Translations under genes and position numbers: made by a program
Assembly: GCA_045106825.1 (NCBI GenBank)
Contig: JBGCFH010000215.1
Location: 1-64,000, forward strand
Direction: 5' to 3'
Length of the DNA: 64,000 nucleotides
DNA from: CAWVWD01 sp045106825
Lineage (GTDB): Bacteria > Bacteroidota > Bacteroidia > Chitinophagales > Saprospiraceae
Notes under the pieces: generated by a model
What the model was told of the DNA's origin: nothing
What the model saw: only the letters and a program-made list of their open reading frames with translations
Database searches by the model: none
Shown: piece by piece, positions 18,627 through 26,356 of the stretch
Layout: each line of letters begins with the position of its first letter
Position numbering within the stretch: position 1 is the first letter of the stretch

Positions 18627-20018
18627 ATGAAAATTACAGGAAAGACATTAATCAAATTAGGATATCAATCAGGAAAATGGTTTAATCAAGCATTGATTGA
18701 AGCGAACGAACAAGCATTGGAAGGAGAAGATTTGAAAAACTATTTGGATTCAGTTGCTCCGCCGCCAGCGATATTTCCGTTTGAAACACCGATTAATTAT
18801 TATAAAAATATAGAAGCAGAAACGGAATTAGAGCAAGTCAATGTGAATCAAGTTTTGTGGACGATGGAAGAGTTGATGAAAACGCCAACTTTGGTGAATG
18901 GTGCGATTATGCCTGATGCTTGTCCGACTGGTGCGAAAGGTCAAATTCCGGTCGGTGCAATCGCTGTGGCGAAAAATGCGATTCATCCGTCAATGCATTC
19001 AGCGGATATTTGTTGTTCTGTTATGGCGACGAATTTTGGTAAAATCAATCCAAAATTAGTGATGGATGCAGCTTTTGGAATTACGCACTTCGGTGGTGGC
19101 GGACGAGATGAGTTCTGTAAATTACCTGACGATTTAAAAACTCGAATGAAAGCTAATTTCTTTTTAAATAACGATAAAAGTCGAGGTTTAGCAGCGAAAC
19201 ACTTAGGAACTCAAGGCGATGGAAATCATTTTTTATTCATTGGTATTTCTAAAAAAACTGGTGATACAATGATGGTGACACATCATGGAAGCCGAGGTTT
19301 AGGTGCGTATTTATACAAAAAAGGAATGGCGGTTGCGGAAGGTTTCCGAAAAGTTTTATCACCAAAAACATTAGCGAAAAATGCTTGGATTCCTTACGAT
19401 ACAGAAGAGGGAAAAACATATTGGGAAGCCTTGCAAATCATTCGTGATTGGACAAAATTAAATCATACGACTTTACATAATGCAACTTGTGAAGTCTTGA
19501 AAACACAACCGATTGACCGATTTTGGAATGAACATAATTTCGTATTTAAAGACGATGATTTATTTTATCACGCCAAAGGTGCAACACCTTTAGATGATAA
19601 ATTTGTGCCAGATTCTAAAGACGGTTTGCGTTTAATTCCGTTAAATATGAGTGAACCAGTTTTGATTGTTCGAGGAAAAACAACAGTGAATAATTTAGGT
19701 TTTGCACCACACGGAGCTGGACGAAATACGAGCCGAACAGCTCATATCAGAAGTAAATCTGATAAAACGATTGAGCAAGTTTTCAAGGAAGAAACTGCTG
19801 GTTTAGATGTTCGATTTTTCTCTGGAAACGTGGATATTTCAGAATTACCGAGTGCATACAAAAATGCTCAAAATGTGAAAGACCAAATGGAAAAATTTGG
19901 TTTAGGAGAAGTTGTCGATGAAATTATGCCTTATGGTTCTATTATGGCAGGAGATTGGCAAAAAGATGCTCCTTGGCGACATAAAAAACGAAAGAAAAAA
20001 CTGAAAAAAGATAATTGA
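18627..20018 (+). CDS. rtcB: RtcB-family RNA ligase
   Basis: A 463-residue RtcB, which joins 2',3'-cyclic phosphate and 5'-OH RNA ends using GTP and Mn2+. Conserved blocks are present: DACPTGAKGQIPVGAI near 95, SADICCSVMAT with the metal-binding Asp/Cys, GDGNHF, HHGSRGLG and PHGAGR, whose His362 corresponds to the guanylylated histidine. The length is normal. No archease or RtcR/RtcA is adjacent. The Lys/Arg-rich tail (HKKRKKKLKKDN) may aid RNA binding. Terminator at 20023, convergent with the next gene. Confidence 0.95.
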   Translation: MKITGKTLIKLGYQSGKWFNQALIEANEQALEGEDLKNYLDSVAPPPAIFPFETPINYYKNIEAETELEQVNVNQVLWTMEELMKTPTLVNGAIMPDACPTGAKGQIPVGAIAVAKNAIHPSMHSADICCSVMATNFGKINPKLVMDAAFGITHFGGGGRDEFCKLPDDLKTRMKANFFLNNDKSRGLAAKHLGTQGDGNHFLFIGISKKTGDTMMVTHHGSRGLGAYLYKKGMAVAEGFRKVLSPKTLAKNAWIPYDTEEGKTYWEALQIIRDWTKLNHTTLHNATCEVLKTQPIDRFWNEHNFVFKDDDLFYHAKGATPLDDKFVPDSKDGLRLIPLNMSEPVLIVRGKTTVNNLGFAPHGAGRNTSRTAHIRSKSDKTIEQVFKEETAGLDVRFFSGNVDISELPSAYKNAQNVKDQMEKFGLGEVVDEIMPYGSIMAGDWQKDAPWRHKKRKKKLKKDN

Positions 20019-20022
20019 AAAC

Positions 20023-20057
20023 AAAAAAAGTGACCTCAAAAGAGGTCGCTTTTTTGT
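20023..20057. terminator. Bidirectional terminator
   Basis: The stem AAAAAAGTGACCTC / GAGGTCGCTTTTTT with an AAAA loop has one G-T-type mismatch in the arm. It lies between the convergent rtcB and TerB-like genes. Confidence 0.85.
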
Positions 20058-20070
20058 TTTGAGTGAATAA

Positions 20071-20535
20071 CTATTCCGATAAATCAATCATACTTAAATT
20101 CATCAAACGTGCTTCTTGGTCAGAGATACTTCCGAATCCTAAAAATCCACCTGCTGATTTCGCTACTTGTTTAGCGAAACTTCTCCAATTTTTTACTAAT
20201 TCGGCAGCAAATAAACCATCAATTTTTGCCAAAATAGGATTTAATTCAGCTAATTCATTTTCTAAAGATAAGATACGTTCTTGATTACCTTTTTCTCCAT
20301 CTAATGCCGCTTGTAATGCTTCATCAAAATAAGTATCTGCAATTTCGTAATAATTGAATAACGCCTCGACTCCAGTTTCTTGGCGATAACCTATTACTTT
20401 TTTTGCCCATTCAGTTTCTTGTGCCTCAATCTTGCTATCCGCCGCAGCGATTAAAACTGCAATTAAAGCTGGTGCTTCGTATAATCGTTTTGTTTCGCTA
20501 TCCGTTAAGCCTTTGAATTCTTGAATTTTTAACAT
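20071..20535 (-). CDS. TerB-like domain protein
   Basis: A 154-residue soluble, all-helical protein. The segment ALIAVLIAAADSKIEAQETEWAKKVIG at about 23-49 resembles the TerB/DjlA-type helical domain, which has a characteristic LIAxADGxIxxxE loop. The C-terminal ~40 residues contain a Gly-rich stretch (AKSAGGFLGFGSISD). The function is unknown; TerB-like domains occur in stress and tellurite-resistance proteins. It is convergent with rtcB. Confidence 0.6.
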   Translation of the reverse strand: MLKIQEFKGLTDSETKRLYEAPALIAVLIAAADSKIEAQETEWAKKVIGYRQETGVEALFNYYEIADTYFDEALQAALDGEKGNQERILSLENELAELNPILAKIDGLFAAELVKNWRSFAKQVAKSAGGFLGFGSISDQEARLMNLSMIDLSE

Positions 20536-20710
20536 GAAAGTTGTATTAATTAAAATATTAAGTATTAAATATGGTATTTCTTATTATTAAAATAATGTTT
20601 TATTACTAATAAGAAATTTTTTATTCAACCAAATTTCAACACAAAAATAAGTATTAATTTAGTTGTGTCAAATGATGTGCAATAAATTTCACAATTTGTT
20701 ACTTTTGTAG

Positions 20711-20854
20711 CGAGTTACGGGTTGCAAGTCACGGGTTTGACTGTTTTAGCGACAAATAATAAACTTATAAAATTTAAACTATATAAATTTATAATCTATC
20801 GTCAATTCGTAAAACCCGCAACTCGAAACTCGAAACCCGTAACTCAAAACACAA
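20711..20854. repeat. Inverted heptamer arrays
   Basis: Two short arrays of 7-bp words face each other around an AT-rich centre. Left (20711-20740): GAGTTAC, GGGTTGC, AAGTCAC, GGGTTTG. Right (20813-20854), in constant phase: AACCCGC, AACTCGA, AACTCGA, AACCCGT, AACTCAA, AACACAA. The right array ends at the ATG of the cupin gene. A TACTTTTG -7-like element lies just upstream at 20700-20707. Confidence 0.75.
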
Positions 20855-20857
20855 ACC

Positions 20858-21214
20858 ATGATAATTAAAGATATAGCAAATATTGCGTCATTTATCGCAG
20901 GTGATAAAACGATTATAAAAGAAGTGTTACATCCGTCAAATGATACTGTTGATATTCCGTATAGCTTCGCACATGCAACGGTCGAAGTTGGTGAACAATC
21001 ATTGCCACATCAGTTGAAAAGCTCGGAAGTCTATTATATTTTGGAAGGAACTGGAGAGGTTTATATTGATGACGAAAAGGAAATTATTTCAAAAGGTCAA
21101 TTAGTTTTGATTCCATCAATGGCAACTCAATGGATTAAAAATATCGGTGATAAACCGTTAGAATTTTTATGCATCGTTCATCCTTTTTGGAAAGTAGAAG
21201 ATGAAATTGTTTGA
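20858..21214 (+). CDS. Cupin-domain protein
   Basis: A 118-residue single-domain cupin. The beta-barrel motif 1 reads LPHQLKSSEVYYILEGTGEVYID (about 49-71), with His51 and Glu57 as likely metal ligands, and motif 2 ends LEFLCIVHPFW. Such small cupins act as isomerases, dioxygenases or sugar-binding proteins; nothing here fixes the substrate. Its start directly follows a heptamer array. Confidence 0.88.
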   Translation: MIIKDIANIASFIAGDKTIIKEVLHPSNDTVDIPYSFAHATVEVGEQSLPHQLKSSEVYYILEGTGEVYIDDEKEIISKGQLVLIPSMATQWIKNIGDKPLEFLCIVHPFWKVEDEIV

Positions 21215-21269
21215 AACGGTTGACGGCAGAGGGACGCTTCGCTTGACGGTTTTTAAAAAATAAAATTCT

Positions 21270-21659
21270 ATGATTAAAAAAATTATTATATCAATTGGAA
21301 TAATATTAATGATTATTGGTGGTTATTTTTTTATTAATTATGTAATGATTTCAAATGGATTTAAACATGATGAAATAGCAAATAATTTGATTTATAATAA
21401 AGAAACTTGGGAAAATGGAACGTACAGACAACGAGGACAAATGTATAATTATCTGTATGACAGTATTGGAATCATTGATAAATCTAAAAATGAATTATTA
21501 CAAATATTAGGAAAGCCTGACAATGAATCGGATTTAATAGATGGAGAGTATCATTCAAAGATTTCTTATATCATTGATAAAGGTGATTTTTTCACTTATG
21601 ATATGACCATTTTCTTTGACTCCACTAATCATGCAAATTTTATATTACTCGACGATTAA
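21270..21659 (+). CDS. Small membrane-anchored protein, unknown
   Basis: A 129-residue protein with one N-terminal transmembrane segment or uncleaved signal (KKIIISIGIILMIIGGYFFINYVMI) and a mostly polar remainder. The phrase LLQILGKPDNESDLIDGEYHSKISYIID resembles the SmpA/BamE-like layout (a helix ending in LGxPd, then beta strands), but the similarity is weak. It is followed 21 bp later by a lipoprotein gene and is likely co-transcribed with it. Confidence 0.6.
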   Translation: MIKKIIISIGIILMIIGGYFFINYVMISNGFKHDEIANNLIYNKETWENGTYRQRGQMYNYLYDSIGIIDKSKNELLQILGKPDNESDLIDGEYHSKISYIIDKGDFFTYDMTIFFDSTNHANFILLDD

Positions 21660-21680
21660 TAAAATCTATAATAACAAACT

Positions 21681-22229
21681 ATGAATAAATTTAAAATATT
21701 GATTTTCAGCTTTTTAGCGATTAGCTTAATTGCTTGTAGCAATGAAACTACAAAAGAACCTTGTTTATACGGCGAACCAACACCAATTTTAGAAAAAAAT
21801 ACAGAAGGTGTTTCAGAATACACTTTTGCGTCAAGCGATAGTAGCGGAACAGAGTCTGCTTTACTAACGGATTCCTTATTAAGTGAAGGACAAATTCGAT
21901 TTACAATGAATCAATCTGGTTGTAACAAAGTTAAGCAAGTTTTTACGTTTGAGTTACCTCAAAATGATTATTCTACTCAAGCCGATTCGTTCTTTGTACA
22001 ACGAGCAGCAGAAGGTTTGATGGTTTTATCACAAAAAAGTTCGACCGCAAGTCAGTCTTTTATTCCAATGTTTGCGGTTGAATTAAATGCTTTTGCAGCA
22101 GGTGTTACATTAAATAAACCTTTAGCGGTTGATTCTAAAAATGCACCAGGTGTCTTTTTTGTCATTACCAAAATAGCGACACAAAACGAAGGGATTATTA
22201 CAGTTGAGTTTTTGACGGTTGACGGTTGA
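21681..22229 (+). CDS. Small lipoprotein, unknown
   Basis: A 182-residue protein with a lipoprotein signal (LAISLIAC, Cys19) and a Ser/Thr-rich mature part ending in beta-strand-like segments. I recognise no family. The stop codon (22227-22229) lies inside a (TTGACGG)5 tandem repeat, so the last residues (TVDG) are encoded by the repeat; the array may have replaced the original 3' end. Confidence 0.65.
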   Translation: MNKFKILIFSFLAISLIACSNETTKEPCLYGEPTPILEKNTEGVSEYTFASSDSSGTESALLTDSLLSEGQIRFTMNQSGCNKVKQVFTFELPQNDYSTQADSFFVQRAAEGLMVLSQKSSTASQSFIPMFAVELNAFAAGVTLNKPLAVDSKNAPGVFFVITKIATQNEGIITVEFLTVDG

Positions 22230-22246
22230 CGGTTGACGGTTGACGG
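22212..22246. repeat. (TTGACGG)5 tandem heptamer
   Basis: Five perfect consecutive copies of TTGACGG, overlapping the 3' end of the lipoprotein gene. Further GACGG words and CTTCGCT words continue to about 22290 and reappear inverted at about 22349-22410 on the far side of the terminator. Single copies of the same words also occur at 21220-21250. Confidence 0.9.
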
Positions 22247-22256
22247 TCGCTTCGCT

Positions 22257-22410
22257 GACGGACATTCGCTTCGCTCATTTGACGGTGGACGAAAAAAAAA
22301 CGGTTGAATTCGACTTATCGAATTCAACCGTTTTTTTTATATAATACGTTCCGTCAACGAAGCGGCCGTCAAATGAGCATAGCGAATGTCCGTCCACCGT
22401 CAAGCGAGGA
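22257..22410. repeat. Large inverted repeat around a terminator
   Basis: GACGGACATTCGCTTCGC plus TCATTTGACGG on the left (22257-22285) recurs in reverse complement on the right (22364-22395) with a few mismatches. The centre is the terminator stem 22293-22338. It separates the convergent lipoprotein and HtrA genes. Confidence 0.7.
22293..22338. terminator. Bidirectional terminator
   Basis: A run of A, then CGGTTGAATTCGA, loop CTTA, TCGAATTCAACCG, then a run of T: a perfect 21-bp stem including the A/T tracts. Confidence 0.9.
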
Positions 22411-22423
22411 ACGAGCGACCGTC

Positions 22424-23896
22424 TTACTTTTTAAAAGCATAAAAATATTCACCAGGATAATCTTCATAAACACCTTCTAACATGACTTTATTATCGGATT
22501 TTTCGATAATTGCTGTTAACTCATCGACTGTAGAAACTGCTTTATCATTCACTTTTGTAATAATAAAACCTGGTGTTAAATTCGTTCTATCAATGGTACT
22601 TCCTTTGCGAACGCTAATCACTTTTACACCGTTTTCCACACCTAAAGTTTTCATTTCTTCACTCGAAGCGGAGCGAAGTTCAAAGCCTAAATCATCCAAT
22701 AGTTCTACCTCTTTTTTAATTTTTTTTTTAGTAGAAAGTGTTGTTCGATTGCGTTTATCTTTTAGTGTAATATCTGTTTTGTAGACCTTTCCTTTACGAA
22801 TGTATTTAATTGATAATTCGTCACCAGGACGATAACGAGCGACTTGTTCCTGTAAAGCAGGCATTGTTGGTACTTTCACATCATTGATATGAGTGACGAC
22901 ATCGCCAGCTCTTAATTTTGCATCATCTGCAGCCGAATTAGGATTGATTTGAGCGATATGAACACCTTCTAATTTTTTCAATCCTGATTCTTTCGCAATA
23001 GTTTCATCAACATCTTCAATCGTTACACCTAAAAATCCACGTTGTACTACGCCAAATTCTTTTAAATCTTTAACAATCTTACGAACTAAATTTGCTGGAA
23101 CAGCAAATGAATAACCTTCATAATGACCTGATTGTGTGATGATTGCAGTATTTATACCAACCAAATCACCATTTGTATTTACTAAAGCACCTCCGCTATT
23201 ACCCGGATTTACGGCAGCATCAGTTTGTATAAATGATTCGATTTTATAATTACCTTCCAGAATATTAATATTTCGACCTTTTGCACTTACGATTCCTGCG
23301 GTTACGGTTGAAGTCAAGTTGAATGGATTCCCAACTGCCAAAACCCATTCGCCGATACGAGTAGAATCTGAATTTCCAAATTCTAAATACGGCAAATCGT
23401 TTTTATTAATTTTAATTAATGCTAAATCTGTCGAAGGATCTTTTCCAATTACTTTTGCCTCAAAGGTACGTTTATCATGTAAGGTTACTTCTAATGTATT
23501 TCCATCTTCGATAACATGATTATTTGTTACAATATATCCATCAGAAGAAATAATCACACCAGAACCTGTTGAAATACCAGGATTTAAACTTCCCCAAACA
23601 TCATTATTTTTTGAGCGTTTTGAACCAGCTAATGCTTTGATATTTACGACTGATGTCGTTACCATTTCAGCAGCCTCAATAAAGTCGGTTGGAGCAGACG
23701 TGAAATTGATAGTTTTGTCAGGGCTTGCCATATCAACTTCGCTAAATGCATCACCTCGATAACTGGCATATTGTGCAGAAGAACGTTCTTGAATCGTTAC
23801 GATTTCTGTAGGTTCACCTTTTACCCAATCATAAACGCCAACAGACAGCAACGAACTGATGACAGCTACTAAAACAATTAATCCTAAATTTTTCAT
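22424..23896 (-). CDS. degQ: Do/HtrA-type periplasmic serine protease
   Basis: A 490-residue HtrA-family protease/chaperone for misfolded envelope proteins. An N-terminal hydrophobic segment (LGLIVLVAVISSLLSVGVYDWV) exports or anchors it. The catalytic triad is His127 (TNNHVIEDG), Asp157 (STDLALIKI) and Ser234 (NPGNSGGALVN). Two PDZ domains follow at about 285-375 and 400-480. The frame begins at 23917 (MYIINNYMKN...), but the ATG at 23896 starts directly at the signal segment and is preferred. It has its own terminator and is probably stress-regulated, though no operator is visible. Confidence 0.93.
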   Translation of the reverse strand: MKNLGLIVLVAVISSLLSVGVYDWVKGEPTEIVTIQERSSAQYASYRGDAFSEVDMASPDKTINFTSAPTDFIEAAEMVTTSVVNIKALAGSKRSKNNDVWGSLNPGISTGSGVIISSDGYIVTNNHVIEDGNTLEVTLHDKRTFEAKVIGKDPSTDLALIKINKNDLPYLEFGNSDSTRIGEWVLAVGNPFNLTSTVTAGIVSAKGRNINILEGNYKIESFIQTDAAVNPGNSGGALVNTNGDLVGINTAIITQSGHYEGYSFAVPANLVRKIVKDLKEFGVVQRGFLGVTIEDVDETIAKESGLKKLEGVHIAQINPNSAADDAKLRAGDVVTHINDVKVPTMPALQEQVARYRPGDELSIKYIRKGKVYKTDITLKDKRNRTTLSTKKKIKKEVELLDDLGFELRSASSEEMKTLGVENGVKVISVRKGSTIDRTNLTPGFIITKVNDKAVSTVDELTAIIEKSDNKVMLEGVYEDYPGEYFYAFKK

Positions 23897-24186
23897 GTAA
23901 TTGTTGATTATGTACAATCTAAGTCAAATCAAATAACTATAATCACCTTAAATTGAAGTATTTTATTCAAAGATGAAATGCTATAATATTCTTATTATCT
24001 CACAAACTACAAATTGCTTACTATTTTTACAATTAGTTTCTATTAAAATTATGAAAATCAACGATATTATAACGATTTTTGTTGACGATTTAACGAAAGT
24101 TTATTTAAAAATGCTTGATTAGCAATCGAATAATACTTTATCACCGAGGTTTCGGGACACGTACCTCATAGTTTATACTTAAAAAT

Positions 24187-24408
24187 ATGAGTTATCTAAG
24201 AAAAATGTTTGAAAATCAACCTGATGATAGTCATTATGTTGGCAATATTTTCGGTTGGAAAATATCTATAATTGGTGCAATTGTAATGCTTGTTGTTGGT
24301 GCTTTGATTGCTTACGGTCATTTTACAGGACAAATTGATATTGAAACAGGCGAACCAATTAATAAAACAACAACAGTTGATAGTAATTCAGTCGACAGTT
24401 TGCAGTAA
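24187..24408 (+). CDS. Small single-pass membrane protein
   Basis: A 73-residue protein: a short polar N-terminus (MSYLRKMFENQPDD), one transmembrane helix (ISIIGAIVMLVVGALIAYG, about 27-46), and a polar tail with IDIETGEPI. No family recognised. The stop codon lies inside three heptamers (CAGTTTG, CAGTAAA, CAGTAAG; 24396-24416). It precedes dapF by 72 bp on the same strand. Confidence 0.6.
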   Translation: MSYLRKMFENQPDDSHYVGNIFGWKISIIGAIVMLVVGALIAYGHFTGQIDIETGEPINKTTTVDSNSVDSLQ

Positions 24409-24475
24409 ACAGTAAGCAAAACAACTCCAACGGAGTTAAAACAATAGCAATGGGTAAAACCCATTGAAAACGAAC
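24396..24475. repeat. Short heptamer run and two small hairpins before dapF
   Basis: Three 7-bp words beginning CAGT (24396-24416) overlap the upstream stop codon. They are followed by AACTCCAACGGAGTT and by CAATGGGTAAAACCCATTG, two compact hairpins in the dapF leader. Function unknown; the leader hairpins could be weak attenuators. Confidence 0.5.
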
Positions 24476-24480
24476 AAAAA

Positions 24481-25248
24481 ATGAAATTTTATAAATATCA
24501 AGGAGCAGGAAATGATTTTGTGATGATTGATAACCGTGAAAAAGTTATGGCAATCACAGAACACAAACGGATTGAACAATTGTGTGATAGACGTTTTGGA
24601 ATCGGTGGAGATGGTTTGATTTTGATTCAGAACCATCCGGATTATGATTTTGAAATGGTATATTTTAATGCTGATGGTTACCAAACTTCGATGTGTGGAA
24701 ATGGTGGACGTTGTGCAGTGGCTTTTGCCAAATATTTAGGCATCATTGATACAACAACTCGATTTTTAGCAATTGATGGCGAACACGAAGCCATTATTGA
24801 AAAAGAGAATTGGGTAGAGTTACAAATGTCGAATGTCAACACGGTTGAGATTAATTCTGATAACTTTATATTAGACACTGGTTCGCCTCATTATGTGACT
24901 TTCGTCAATGATGTTACAGAAATTGACGTATTTAATCAAGGTCGTTCTGTCCGATATAACGAGCGGTTTAGCGAAAAAGGGATTAATGTTAATTTTGTAG
25001 AAAACACCTTGCAAGGAATTTCCGTTGTTACTTACGAACGTGGCGTTGAAGATGAGACTTTAGCTTGTGGAACTGGCGTTACCGCTTGTGCGATTGCACA
25101 TTGGATAAAAAATAAAAAATCTACGAATATTCAAATCAAAGCAAAAGGTGGCGATTTGTCCGTTCGTTTTGAGCCTTTTGGTCATAATCAATTCAAAAAT
25201 ATTTGGCTCTGTGGTGGAGCAACTTATGTTTTTGAAGGCAATATTTAA
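24481..25248 (+). CDS. dapF: Diaminopimelate epimerase
   Basis: A 255-residue PLP-independent epimerase that converts LL- to meso-diaminopimelate for lysine and peptidoglycan synthesis. The two catalytic cysteines are Cys72 in MCGNGGRC and Cys196 in ACGTGVTACA. The N-terminal KYQGAGNDFVMID and RRFGIGGDG motifs are canonical. The length is slightly short of the ~275 usual for the family. It stands apart from other lysine-pathway genes. Confidence 0.97.
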   Translation: MKFYKYQGAGNDFVMIDNREKVMAITEHKRIEQLCDRRFGIGGDGLILIQNHPDYDFEMVYFNADGYQTSMCGNGGRCAVAFAKYLGIIDTTTRFLAIDGEHEAIIEKENWVELQMSNVNTVEINSDNFILDTGSPHYVTFVNDVTEIDVFNQGRSVRYNERFSEKGINVNFVENTLQGISVVTYERGVEDETLACGTGVTACAIAHWIKNKKSTNIQIKAKGGDLSVRFEPFGHNQFKNIWLCGGATYVFEGNI

Positions 25249-25249
25249 A

Positions 25250-25316
25250 TATAAAATATGAGGTATGAAGTATAATACAATCGACTTCATATCTTATACT
25301 TTATACCTTATACCTA
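25250..25316. repeat. Inverted heptamer arrays
   Basis: Left words ATATAAA, ATATGAG, GTATGAA, GTATAAT; right words CATATCT, TATACTT, TATACCT, TATACCT, with an ~11-bp centre. The two halves are approximately reverse complementary, forming a cruciform-capable spacer between dapF and the next gene. Confidence 0.65.
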
Positions 25317-25321
25317 AAAAA

Positions 25322-25861
25322 TTGAATCAACGTTTCGATATATTGTGTAATAATTGTGGTCAACAAGTTGTATTCCGACCTCTTCAGGAAATGGCGACTT
25401 GTTCGTCTTGTGGTACACATTTGAAATTGGAGGAAACGGAACGAACGATTTCTGCTGTTGTTATCGAAAAAAAAGAGTTTCTCAAAATACAACAACAGCC
25501 AATTCCTATTAATCAAAATCCTCATTATGACCAAGAACAAGAATTTATTGAATACGCACAACGGCTCAAACAATTAGAAAAAGACTGGAAAGAAGAACAA
25601 GAAAAATTTAAAGTGAAAAATAATAAAAAGATGATTTTGCCTCGAAAAACGCAAAGTTTGCTCTTTACTATTGCTGGTGCTTGTTTGTTGATTTGTGGAA
25701 TTTTCTTTTGGCGAGGAAGTACATTTTTATTGATAATCGGTGGAATTTGGCTGTTTTCGAGTGGTAAAGAATATTATAAATCTATTCAATATGAACAGGC
25801 GAAACAAGATTATGAAGATGAGAAAGAACGATTACAAATGGCAATTGATTTATTACATTGA
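25322..25861 (+). CDS. Zinc-ribbon membrane protein, unknown
   Basis: A 179-residue protein. An N-terminal zinc ribbon (CNNCGQ...CSSCGTH; CxxC pairs about 20 residues apart) is followed by a charged coiled-coil-like linker, two transmembrane helices (LLFTIAGACLLICGIFFW and TFLLIIGGIWLFSSG), and a final amphipathic helix. The frame extends upstream to 25265, but that part is heptamer-repeat DNA, so a TTG start at 25322 (leader CCTAAAAATTG) is preferred. No known function. Confidence 0.65.
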   Translation: MNQRFDILCNNCGQQVVFRPLQEMATCSSCGTHLKLEETERTISAVVIEKKEFLKIQQQPIPINQNPHYDQEQEFIEYAQRLKQLEKDWKEEQEKFKVKNNKKMILPRKTQSLLFTIAGACLLICGIFFWRGSTFLLIIGGIWLFSSGKEYYKSIQYEQAKQDYEDEKERLQMAIDLLH

Positions 25862-26017
25862 ATAGACTAAACTAAATTATTCCCGTTTCACTGAAACGAA
25901 AAGTAGAAATCACAATTATTAAATTTGGCTTCACAAAATGCTTTTTTATGTAGATTCCGTAGGTTTTCTAATAAATTGTAAAAAAGGTCTGTGTGAGATG
26001 ATTGTTGTGCAAGGTAT

Positions 26018-26297
26018 AAGAACATTCGACAGACGATTTTAAATCGCCCGTCGAATTCTTATTTAGGAATGATGAAAAAATAAATTGGTGATTTTGATAA
26101 GAAAAATTTTGTTTTATACGAGGCATTTTTTGAGGGAATAGCATTGCTATTGCTGAAAAAAATAACGACGTAGAAAGCAAAATTTAGCAATCAAAATCGG
26201 TAAGTTATTATTTTATCATTCCTTATGTTATGGATTATCGTAAAAATCACTAATTATAACATAACATATTGCAAATTATTTTAAACCGATAATAGCT
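26018..26297. mobile_element. Decayed relative of the 8.9-kb MITE-like element
   Basis: It shares with the 8902-9104 element the hairpin word AAGAACATTCGAC...GTCGAATTCTT (here 26019-26060, left arm mutated) and the 3' segment GGATTATCGTAAAAATCACTAATT...AATTATTTTAAACCGA (26231-26290). It carries ~150 bp of extra DNA between them and lacks a matching left terminal repeat. Confidence 0.65.
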
Positions 26298-26356
26298 AAT
26301 ATCAGCGAAAAATGGAAAATTAAAAATCATAACACCGCTCACAATTTTGACTTCAA

